Source of the DNA: Brachionus koreanus
Taxonomy: Eukaryota > Rotifera > Eurotatoria > Ploima > Brachionidae
Reading direction: 5' to 3'
Length of the DNA: 64,000 nucleotides
NCBI GenBank assembly: GCA_016987375.1
Contig: PJRA01000272.1
Location: forward strand, 1,423,102 to 1,487,101
Shown here: positions 1-12,000 of the stretch, in pieces
How positions within the stretch are numbered: the stretch's first letter is position 1
How the letters are laid out: each line of letters starts with the position of its first letter
The notes under the pieces: model-generated
Seen by the model: only the letters and a program-made list of their open reading frames with translations
The model's database searches: none
Told to the model about the DNA's origin: nothing
Position numbers and translations under genes: made by a program

Positions 1-368
1 AGAAGAATCACTCATGACTATTTTTACTTGAGATTTAATACTCGCCAAATGCTTTCGTTCTCTGTTAAAGATAACTGTTTTTTTCATTCCAAATGTAATA
101 ACGCTACCAGGAAAATTAGGCCTTTCACTGCTATTGCATCGCCAAGTAATTTTATCATTCGTTTTGCATTTTTAACTGATTTTATATTCAAAATTTTATT
201 TTTGAAAAAAACAGATTTTATTTTTAATTTAAAAAAAAAACACTTGTCGAAATAAGCTGTTATGAAAATAAGACTTGTAAAAATACAATCTTTTTTAAAT
301 GAGACTTGTCAAAATCATTATTGAAAAAATAAAGAGCAATCCTTTTCAACTCACACGCGATTTTAAAA

Positions 369-736
369 ATGTTTAATAAAATTAAGAAATTAAACATAAA
401 AATTTTGGTACAAAAATCTTATTTTCAGATTAGTAAAAAGGTAAGAAATCTTTAGTCTTATTTAAAATCTAAAAAATTATCAAAAGGTGTTTGGAATTTA
501 TTCGTTGAGTTTGTTGCGTAGATTTGAAAGTTTTTTGTTATCAGGTCATCAAATACTCCATAATATCTCAGTTAAATATATCTATACCTTTCCTCTTTAT
601 CCCTTTCCAGATCTCCTGGTAAATTTTTTAGATGAGATTAAGCTTGATTGTATTCAAGTTCGCCTTGGTAAATTTTTTTGAAATATTTAAAAAATAATTA
701 TTTGAATAATAATGTGTTTATTCAGGAATTAGTTAA
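369..736 (+). CDS. possible small three-exon gene, unrecognised
   Basis: A tentative model of about 87 residues: exon 1 369-440, a 46 bp intron with GTAAG and a terminal AAAAG, exon 2 487-667, intron 668-725 ending TTATTCAG, then a short last exon. Exons 1 and 2 join in phase 0 and give a basic N-terminus followed by a hydrophobic, aromatic-rich stretch and an FLDEIKLDCIQVRL motif. The last exon closes after three codons in the correct phase, but another frame of that exon stays open for 19 codons, so the 3' end is unsettled. I do not recognise the family. The basic N-terminus could be a mitochondrial targeting sequence; that is a guess. Confidence 0.3.
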
Positions 737-1008
737 GGACTATTTTGAAACTTTAGTTAATAGCTATAGAGCTCCTAAGAAATAAAAAACCTTTGTTTAA
801 TTTCTGTTTATGATTGGAAGATAAAAGGTTTTCTTTATAAATTTATTAATTTTAATTGTTACTTTTTATGCTTTTTTTATTATTAATAACTAGAACAACC
901 TAGAGCTTTCTCCCAAAACCTGCTCCGAATCATTATTCTAAGATGCAAAAATTAAATAAATATTAGTAAAATTGATCACAGATTAAGCAATCTCTTAGAA
1001 AATTACTT

Positions 1009-1056
1009 NNNNNNNNNNNNNNNNNNNNNNNNNNNNNNNNNNNNNNNNNNNNNNNN
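1009..1056. other. assembly gap (48 N)
   Basis: A run of 48 undetermined bases. The left flank is AT-rich and the right flank begins GGCTTCGATTC. Nothing can be said about its content. Confidence 0.99.
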
Positions 1057-1352
1057 GGCTTCGATTCTTGATTTATTACGAATCCTACTCCTCTTTGTAG
1101 CTGTTATTTAATAATACAAAATTTTATCTGACTCTTAAAATTATTTCCATGTTATTCTTTTTCTTATTATCATATTACCTTATTTGTTTTACTTATTTTC
1201 ATAATACCTTCAATAGCCTAAATAGTCAATTCTTTAATTATTTGTTTCTCATCTTAATAATAATTTCTTATGTATTAAACGAACAATTCTTATTCAAGTT
1301 TAAAATATTTTAAACGTTTTTTTCTTTTAAATTTATACTTTTCTTTTTTTAT

Positions 1353-1478
1353 CTGAAGGAGCTTATGTTCGAACAAAAAAAAACAAATAAAAAAAAACCT
1401 AAACTGGTTTATTTTTTTGGTGTAATTTTATTATTTATTTATTTATTTGTTTTCTGTACCAAGCTAGAGCTCCTTCAG
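1353..1478. repeat. imperfect foldback (inverted repeat)
   Basis: CTGAAGGAGCT at 1353-1363 is repeated exactly inverted as AGCTCCTTCAG at 1468-1478. The interior also folds: A-rich and T-rich runs with ACAAATAAA/TTTATTTGT pair, and AAACC pairs with GGTTT across a six-base loop. The size and shape suit a MITE remnant or a long hairpin. Confidence 0.55.
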
Positions 1479-3013
1479 AATAAAGTAAAAAATAAAATTA
1501 GAGTTAATAGAATAATAGATAAAATAAAATAAAGTAAATGAGCTAAAAAAATATTAAGAAAGTTTAAAAGACATAGGTTGTTGCATGTGACAGAAGTTTA
1601 CATAGCTGAAGCTTCATAGAAATAAGAGATTCTTGATATCTTGATTCAGAAAAAATGTTTTATTAGAAACGATAATTGAAATGTATTATTGTATTGATAA
1701 TTGACTTGTTTGTCCAAATTTAATTGTATAATCAAAGTAAATTCGTGCGCTTCTTACTCGTAAAATTCGTATTTATTTTTTATTTGATATTTTAGATTAG
1801 TTAATTTTTTAGTTTTCACACTTGTAAGATTTTTCTTTTTGATAATATTAACAAAGCACTATTTGGTTTCGTTATCCTAATATAGTAACACTAAGGATGG
1901 CGAAAGGGTTTTACCAAAATTTTTATCTTTATCTCCTTAATTGTATTAAACATTTTTATAATCGCATATAAGTTAAAAAGAAGGTTTTTAGACCATTCTG
2001 AACTTTCCAATGTTCACGACCATTAAAATAATTAGTTAAAAAAATAAATAAGGGTTTTATTCAATAATCTCTTCAGGATTTTTGAGACAGAATTTTTATA
2101 AAATTCACACGGTCAATGCATCTCGGTCTAATATACTCAACATTTGAATGTTGATCAATCAGCATGAAGAAAAATTAAGCTTAAGGAATATTGTGTGAAA
2201 ATTTTTTTAACAATATCTTCAAAAAAATTTTGAAACTTAAATTTTTTTTTCCCCTCTAAAATTTGAAAATTTTGTTTACTTTACGATTATTTACGAGGAA
2301 CGAGTGATCGCGTGACGAGCTTATTAAGCACACGTGTGTGTAGAGAATAAAAAAATTCTTGAGGACTTTTTAAAAATAATTTTTGACCTAATAGAAAGAT
2401 TGGCTATAGACATAGGAAAAAACTAAGATTATTTATTTATTTGAAATATAGTTTGGGGTTAAACCCGACTAAGATTATATTTCTTATAGAAACAATAAAT
2501 TACTTGCATAAATATTCTGACATTTTTAGTAGATAAAAAATGTTACTCGCAACATAAAGCTCTGCTTTTTCTTATTTTAACTAGTATACAAAAGCTTTTG
2601 AAATATGCTATGAGTGATTGTTCAAAGGCAAGAAGAATTGGTGGTTACTTGATCCAAAAAATTAACATCATGCTCAACAAATGAAATAATGACTTACTCG
2701 TCTTGTAAAGACAGTGAAGTCTTTTTAAAAATTTTCTCTCCTATAATAAGAAGCATATGACTTGAATAGACTTACACAATATGTATTGAATTATTTGAAT
2801 AACTTCAAATCGAAATTGAACATTTTTATGATGAATAAAACTCATAAAATTCATTCCTTGAATTACATATTTAATTGAATGGTTTCAATATTAATTCGTT
2901 ATAAAATTTTAAATATACCCCGAAACTTAAAAATTCTCGTTTTAGGAAAAAAGTCATTTTAGAAAAATAGTTTTATTTAGTTAGGAAAATAAATTAAAAT
3001 ATTTTTGTGCTGA

Positions 3014-6000
3014 TTATATAAATAATTTGTTTTCGCTTCTTTTAAAGGCAGAAACTGGCTTTAAATCATTTGTAGGCAATGGATCATATTCAAAACATTT
3101 TAACATTTGATAATAGTTTTTGTTTTTATCAACAACTATTGGTGTCGGCTTTGTAATTTCATGTCTAAGTCTATAAATATTTTATGACTAAAAATATATA
3201 TTTTTATTTTTAATAAAAATTTACCTTTTTCCTACTTTTTTTGGAGCATTCATATTTTTAATTTGCTCCATTATTGTTTCATCATCTATCATATAATTCT
3301 TAATATTTGAAATAATTTTGGCCGCTTTCTGAAATTTTTGAAAATTTATTTTCAGTAAAATTCATTGATTAAAGTATTAAGTAAATTAAATTTTAAAAGT
3401 AGAAAAGATTAAGATATTAAAAACAAAATAAACTTCAGTATTCAATAAAGATATTAGTCGAAGATTAATTTTCTCAAATTAATTTTACCACTGCCTGTGC
3501 AACTACATTAAGCTTGCGTGAACTTTTCTAATAAGAGCAATTTGTGCATGAAAATTTAGATTTTGTGGAATAATAATATTTAAAATGAAAACTAAATTTA
3601 CCTCTTGTTCTTTTTTCAATTTATCTGAAATTAAATTAGATTCAAGAACCTCCTGGTATGTTTCGCGTGTGGAAAGAATTGGGTGCTCTGGTATACTTTG
3701 GTTATCTACCAATATGTCATAAGGAACAAGTGGGTGTTTGAATGTTTTAGGGTCATACAAATTCCAAACTTCATCCTGGCCAAAAGTGCCTATATATTTT
3801 CCATCTGGTTTCCAAACTCGAATCGTACAATCACTTGAAGTTGATATCAATATTCGAGATGTTTCTATAAACTCTAGTGAACTAACACTTTGTACATGAG
3901 CTCTCCAACATTTTAAGACTAAAAAAAATTGATCAAAAGTTGAAAATTCCAGAAATTTAATTACGAGTTGGAGGATATGATTCACGCCCATTAGTTGCGT
4001 AATTTTCTATATTATAATGATAAATATATCCGTAATTGTCCGAAGCAAACAAATGATTTAATCTTGAGTCAACAATCATTCTTGCTACATTTGTCCCACG
4101 TTTATCACTCTAAAATAGCAAAAAAAAACTGTTTAGAAGGTGATCTCAACTTTTAATTATTAATCATTTATCTAAACATGCATTATATAACATCCACTTT
4201 AGAAAGAATTGAAGAAAAGCTAAAGCTAAACACAAGGAACAAGAACGGCTTTAGAAAAGCTTTACAGCAATGAGAAAGCTTGCCCAAATATTTATGCGCT
4301 AATTTCAAATGCCGTATAAAATGTCCTTGTATACACATCTAAAATTAGATGAACCAAAAAAAAGCATTAAAATATTTTTAAGTTTTTTAATTATTTTGTT
4401 CAGTGTTGAAATTAAGAATTTTTTATTTTTTAATAAAACTATTTTAATCAAAAGTAAAAGATGTAAATAATTATTGTAAATGTGAGCTAAATGTCTAGAT
4501 GGAAAGCTTTCAGTTATTACATAATGTGATAATTAATTTGTCCGTTTCCTTTCTGAAAATAAGAGGCTATTATCTCTTTTGTTTGACCCAAGGTTCCGAT
4601 CTTGCAAAGAAGGTATTGCATCAAGTTGATAAACTACTTTACAATCATTACCCAGTCGAAACGGGTAAATCTTTTTTTTTGATGAATGGGGTATTCAACC
4701 CGTAGTGAAGAAGCATTCGTATTCGATTTTTTCTAAATTCCGACTATCTGCTTCTATGAATAGCACACAAACTACTCTGCTTTACAGACCTTTTGCTTAT
4801 ATTGAAACATTATGTAATTCTGAAATTTATTATTGATGATAGATAAGCATATTTAATTAATAATTAAAATCAGAACAATATTATAAACTAGTAAAATTAA
4901 CTAAGCCATTATCTTTGGTCAAAATTTATAAATTTAAAATTAAATTTAAGAATTTTGACCATGAATGCTTTTTTTTGTCATCTGTAACAGAAAACCAACT
5001 AATATTTTCTAATTTTTACAAAACTTTATTACTTTAAATTTATGCCATCCCCATTGCATCTTTTAATGCAACTCACATTTTTAAAATTTTTTTTAAATTA
5101 AAAATACAAATAGTCAATACTTACGACTGGAAATCGAGCTAAAATAGAGACACCGTTAAAAATAGACCAGAAATGTATCATACCCCATGGCCCAGACGAA
5201 ATCATATGTGTCGAATTTTTGTCATTATACCTTTCTTTGTTCATGAATATCATTTTATTTACATTAAGATCACCGTCCACTGAAAAATAAAAAAAAATGT
5301 TGATTAATTAATTAGTTAATTAACTGATTTAATGCTAACAATTGTCATCTTCATATCCATGAGGTTTTGGAGAATATAATTTAGTAAAGACATGACCAGA
5401 AACCATATTCCAAATAATAATTTCACCGTCGTAACTTGATGTTGCTAAAAAATTGGATTCAGATTTAGAAAGACACATTATGTCTTCTCTATGTCCATTT
5501 TCAATTTCGTCATTCCATCGTGGATTTGGATTTAAAACAAGTCTAACATCATTAATATCATCATCATAAATGTTAATACTTCTATCCCATCCCACATTTA
5601 TTATGAATTTGTTATTGTATATTTTTGTGTATTTTACATCTGTGACTTCCAAGTCATTATCTTTGGTCAAGATTTTTAAGCAATGACCATTGTTAAAATT
5701 CCATACTTTACATTGTCCATCTCTTCCACCTGTGATTAGACGTCTGCCAGTATCATCAAAAGTCATACAAGTTATTGGCTGATCACCGTGCGCATTTGAA
5801 AATTCGAATAAATCGCGGCCAGTTTCAACATCCCATAGCTTTACATTACCACCTTCTGAGCAAGAAACTAGTTGTTTGAATTGCTTGTTGAACATACAGC
5901 AAACAACTGGTTCTTTGTGAGATAAAACTATTTCGGTGTGCAAATTTGCCCTTTAGTCAAAAATTTTAACTCTTATATTTTTATCAGTTTATTTACTTTA

Positions 6001-9000
6001 ATTTTAAAGATAAAAATGAAACTTTATCTGTACTTATCAAAATTGATTTTGACTTAGAATTATAACAGCAAGCCTGAAGTTCGCCTGTAATTTTGTGAGA
6101 CTTAGGGCGGATTGAAGCCAAACAACTATGGTCAATTAAATCCCAAACATTAAGACACTTGTCATTCGAAATAGAAAATATTCGGTTGTCTTCATTTGAT
6201 AGATGTATATAGAATATTGGTGTTGTATGACTTTTTAAATGGGCTATTGGTCTTGAAGGCACATATGGGTTGTATAAACGTACTATCCTATCCATTCCTT
6301 AATTGATTTCAAATGATAATTGAATAATGTGTTAAAAAATTAGTTTGAAAATTTTTCATTTTATTTTTGATTTTCGAAATAATTCAAATGGTAATTAAGA
6401 TAAAAATATTTAAACGAATATAGTTTTTCAAAAAAATTTGCTCTAAAATTTAATCTTACAAAAATATATTCAAAATTTATTTTATTAATAAAAAAAATAA
6501 TTAAATTTTCAATTATAAAAGTATTAAAATAATTTGTTTAATATCTTGTATGAAATTAAAAATTTGAACTATTTTCGTAATTATTTTGTAAATTTCGTTT
6601 AATTAAAAAATGATTTTAGCCATTAATTTTATTTGAAGTTATTATTCATATTGTTAAATTAAATTCTTATTTTTCAAATCAAATATGCTTAATACTTAAA
6701 TTTAACTTAGAGAATATGGGATAATTTTTTTGGGATGAACAGTTAGTATGCTTTTTAAAAATATGATACAAAATATGAAATTGAAATTTCTAAAGATAAA
6801 AAAAACTTAGATATTTAAATAAGGCCATAATTTTAAATTATGTTAAATTTTTCCCAAGAAATTTTAATTTTTCAAAATTAATCTTTTGTGATTTCTATTG
6901 ATCAATTTTTGGTAAGTGTTATAATTTTCCATTTTTATCAGCTCAAAATTGTTTGACACTACTTAATGGTCACGATAAAAGATTATTGATCATTTTTTAA
7001 TTTTAAGAATTTTATTTATATGTTTATTAAAAACATTAATTTAGTCAAATTTAGATAAATAATGCTCAAAAAAAAAATGAACAGCATGCTTTAATTATAA
7101 TAATGCTTTTATTTCCAAAACAAGCTTTTGAGATGTTTTGACTAAATTAATAAAGAAATTTTGTAAACAAGCTAAATCATAATGTAATAATAAACTAACT
7201 TAAATATATATCCACTTGTTATGTAAGATATCTTATTATCTTTTATGAATTTTTAATTTAAGATTTTTAAATCAGTCTAATAAAAGATTCTTTGAATGGA
7301 CCTAGGGCTAATTCAGTTTAGATCAAATCAAAAACGGCTATTAGCTTAATATTAGTTCATTTATAAAAAAGACTAGAAATTGTAATTATGTTTTGTTTTT
7401 CTCAAAGTTTAAATATCTTTCATATTAAGACTTTTCTAAAAGCTAATATATTTTGGGGAAATAGCATCCAAAAGAAGACAGAAAGGTTAATTCAAATATA
7501 TTTTTGTCTACTTTCTTTGTTGCCTTCAGGTTCAAAAAATGAATCCAAAAACAATAAAGAATGTTTTCTAAAGAGGATTAAACACAATTTAAAATTAGAT
7601 TTTATTTTTATTTAAAGATTCTAAAACATAAAATATTGTATTTTATGATGTTATAGCATAAAGTATTGAATCACATTAATTTTGCGCAAGTGTTTTAAAA
7701 AAGTGAGTTTTTTTTTCAAAATATATTTAAAGCACATTACATGTTTAATAAAAACCATCAATTAAAAATGATCAAATTTACCTTCATTTTGTAAATTTTT
7801 TAAAGTTTTTTTTTTGCTGTTATCTTTGCTAAGTCATCATTTTAACGATTTTGTTTTCAATCAAAACATATTACCCGATGCCGATCTGATTTGAATTATA
7901 GTATTTTCTTTAATTATATAAGCCCCCATAGATATTGGCATTATATTTTATAAATAATCAAGAGCTTTGCTTTTTTTAATTTGTTTGACACATAAATAAA
8001 ATTTAACTATCTTTAATTACTCAAAATTTTACTGTTTTTATCTATATAATATTGTTTAATATAAATTAGCCGAATAAACCAAATTTTAAGGTATATTTTT
8101 CTTACTGAATAATATTTTTTTTAGTCAACAAAAAGCTAAAAAAAATTTTGTTGATAACATAATAGAGAAGATAAAAAATAAAAAAAGTAGTAGAAAATCT
8201 AGAGTTAAATTGATGCTTTTTTTTCTAAATAAATCAAATCAAGTTTAAAAATAAAGTGGACCAAGATCAATAAATTAATAATTAATGTGATAAGTTAAGT
8301 TTAAATATTAGTAAAACCTTGCAAAACACACAATGGGAAAACTTAAAGTTAGGTCAAGATTTTTCTTATATGTTTCAACAACCATCATTAGACGTGAATC
8401 TAGGTTTTTACTAACCGCTTGCAAGATAATTAAATTTTCAAAAATTTAGGTCAGTTTAATCCGTAGTCTTTGTTAATTTTTTTTTCAAATATTTTATGCT
8501 GTGTTTAATTTAAAAATTAAAAACTTTTTTCGAGTAAACGCTTTTTTTTTAATTTCAAAACGTCAGTGACCCTACAGTGTTTAAGAATAAATAGTCACGT
8601 TTTAGTTTAATCGGATACCAAAGTATCCCTTTAACTGCTTTATTTCCCGAATTTTTGTTTGACTAAAGCTTTAGCTAAAATACCAATGCATGTCATTTTT
8701 GTAATAACTTTTCTAAAGTGTTTACTTTACCATTAAGTATTTTTATTAGAATTAGATTTGAATAAAAGAAACGATTTTTAAACACAGATATTTAACACCT
8801 CTATTTATTTTTCATTTAAAGGAATAAATTACACCTTTATACTCTAAAATTTCAAAAAATATTTTTTATCCCTATTCAGTTGTCAATATTGAAATTATTA
8901 TTATTACTATTGCTTTATATAAGTTAAGTTGTGCTCTAAGATATTAAATCAATCAAAAAAATTAAAATATTGGTCTTAAATTTTCTAACTTAATAATTCT

Positions 9001-12000
9001 TTAGCACTTATTTTATAGGTATTGCCAAAAATATTGATCAATTTAGCTACCATAAACATATTTTAATATAAATTATTTTTCACTCTAATTTATGTCGGTG
9101 TAAATATCCAGTCCTCTTTGATCAGAATTTATTTTTGTAATAAATAACCAAATATTTATCACTGAATATATGAGTCTAACAAATGAGAAACTAGTTCGAG
9201 GCTGACAAAAACTGGTTCATTCTCATCTACAAAAAAATATTTTCATTATTTTTCTTCTCCTGATTTGTGTCCACAATAATTCATTCAAGTATTTATGGTT
9301 CTCCCAGGCAATTTTAAATCATCTAATATGAATATGAGTTTTAAGACTAAATTAATGACACGATCATGCTTGAGAAACATGTAATTAATTTAAATAGTGA
9401 TTTAAACTATCTTATCTTAGATCTTATTTTAAGTAGACATTTGAAAAAAGTCACAAAAAACCTCTATTAAAATGATTTTCTCAATCTAGTACGTATATCC
9501 TTAGCAAAATAATTTTTTTTCACAAGTAAATGACCTCTGTTTTTTTGTATATCAATTTACTCGCATAAAATATTGATTTTTTCCGTTTTTTATTTTTCAA
9601 AAATAATATTAATATTTTCGTTTATATTTTCATTACAAATAGGTCCGAAGTTATATTTGAAATAAAATACAATCAGACATTTAATGTTAAAAGTGCATAG
9701 CTATTTTTTATACTAAAACTAATTTATGTTTAACAATTAGATTTGTACAATTAATTTTATTCAAGTATGTACACTAAAAAATCTATAGTTCATGCAAACA
9801 TGATTATTCACTATATTCTAAATGGATACTTTTTCAAAGATAAGTGATTGAAAGAAATTTAATCGTTTAAGTTAAAAAACAAAGCTCTTCATTGTAAAGT
9901 TCATTTTCCTATTTAGTTAAAAAAATATAGACATGAAAAGCTTTTTCAACATTAATGTCCATTTTTCATGAACATGACATAAAATTTAGCTTTGAACTTT
10001 GAGTCCCATTAAGCAAAATTCAAATTTGCATAATTAAATATTTTTGTTTAAAAATTTTAAGGCATCTTAATTTAATTTTGAGAAATTTTTTATTTAAAAA
10101 CACTTGAAATTTCGGTATCAAATGGTTATTATTACTATTTTTTTTTAAAGTAAATACAATTTAAGAAAATTTTCATTACAGAAGTTATGATAATTTTTTT
10201 TAGATTATTTTTTAGTAGTAAAATTTGTAAAGAAATTCTATTTTTATCTTAGTTAAGGTCGCGTTTTTTTTGTCTAAATAAAATTTTTAGTCCAATTAAT
10301 CTCTATTTTAATGTCGGCCTTTAAGTTAGTACAATTCGATTAAAATATAAAAAAAAAATTTAAATTGTTTTTTTGTTTTAAATTAATTTTGATAATTGCA
10401 CTTAAACTAGCTAAGAAATTATATACTTTTTTCCCAATAGACTTTTTAAATTTATTATTTTGTATTAATCAACATTAAAAATTAGGTAGTGTTCAAAAGG
10501 TACCATTGCTAATTAAGTTTGCCTCAAGGTGCAAATGATCACGTATGGCTTTGAGCTGTTAATAATTGAATACTTAAAATTTTTGATAGCATTTTCAGAA
10601 GCCAGCATATCGCCAAGTTTCTTTACCTAAATACTTAGTTACAGAAAATAAAGACTAGAAAAAAATTCATTCTTATTTAAATTTAGATTTGAAAATGAGG
10701 CTAAAAATTTTAATTTATTTTAAATTGCTGATATTGCTAATGGGTCAAGCAAAAGCCTCCTTAGACGACAACGCTCTTTCGGTCCTAATGAAAATAATGC
10801 TGCCGTCGATGTTCGGCTTGTTTTCGAACATAACAGATCCAGAATACAAGGCAAAATTCAAAGAACCTTGTACATTTGACAAGCTATTGGAAATCTTTAG
10901 CAAACTTCCACCTTATTTTGACGAATTTGGCAAAAAATACTCGACTAAGCCCGACTTAATGGCTTACTACAGCATGCAACTGGCAAGCACATTTTTGGTC
11001 AATAACGGATCTCTTACCATGGAGTGTTTATACAACATGCTCAGTTTGCAAACTCATTTGCACAAATTTTCCATAAATATAATTGATCATCCAGAAAAAA
11101 ATCTTCATTTAGTTGGCCTATTCGGCAACTACATGAAACCAATGATGGGTCAAATAAAACAAAATGCAATGATGAAAATAATCGACTATGTAGATAGATA
11201 CGAGAAAAATGACGACATGTCTACTGTTACTACCTTTGAATATCTCAATATATATTTTATAGTTTTTGGTCTATTGGCCATTTGTTGCAACATATTCCTA
11301 GTTTATTCATTTAAAAAAATCAATTCTATGAACACCAAAGTTGTCTATTACTATCAGCGCAATAATATCATATCAACAATAATCGATTGTTGTAACAGAA
11401 TTCAAAATCGATACAAAACTCGTTTAAGCTTGGCAATTATTTCCATTTGCCATGCTGTATACATATTTCTCAATTATATAATAATGTCACAAGCTGGCCT
11501 GGCCAGCGTGGCTCTTAAAGGTCTCACTAAACTTAATCTAGCATGCAAAATGGCCTTTTTTATGTTTCCACCTACCACCGCTTACAACATTTGTCATCAA
11601 CTTTACGTTTGGCTGTTAGTTTATGCTCTGCAAACTCATGCAGTCAAAATTCGCAAAACTAGGACCGTAGACATGGAGGACAATTTTAGCGATGACGAAA
11701 GCTATGATAGGTATCAGGTCAGATCTCAGGTACCATTTTCAATTCCTCGCTTTCCAGTTCAGCAAATAATTAGAACAAAGCCAAAAAAATTCAATTGTGC
11801 CAAAAACAGAAATTGCTTAGCACTTGGCTTTATTCTTAGTTTACTTTTTGTCTACAATTCGTTCAATTTAATATTTTATTCACTCAACAAATTGGTCGAT
11901 GCAAAAAACAACACCATATACTTTTGTGCCTTTGACGAAACCTATTCTGATTACTATAGCAAATTGACGCCTTTCCTAGTACCACTTCTAAATCTAGTTC

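Larger units (their letters stand above)
737..3013. other. gene-poor stretch downstream of the WD40 gene
   Basis: About 2.3 kb of AT-rich DNA between the weak small gene and the last exon of the WD40 gene. It holds an N gap (1009-1056) and a foldback sequence (1353-1478). I see no coding exon I could defend. Confidence 0.6.

Noticed and set aside
28..255. 75-codon plus-strand frame at the left edge
   Set aside because: Phe/Lys/Ile-rich, no domain, no splice context; typical of chance frames in AT-rich DNA.
4499..4705. 68-codon frame inside intron 11 of the WD40 gene
   Set aside because: No recognisable family and no supporting splice sites; possibly a scrap of a transposon, but not supportable.
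7388..7615. 75-codon frame in the large intron
   Set aside because: Phe/Asn/Lys-rich without domain; host intron background.
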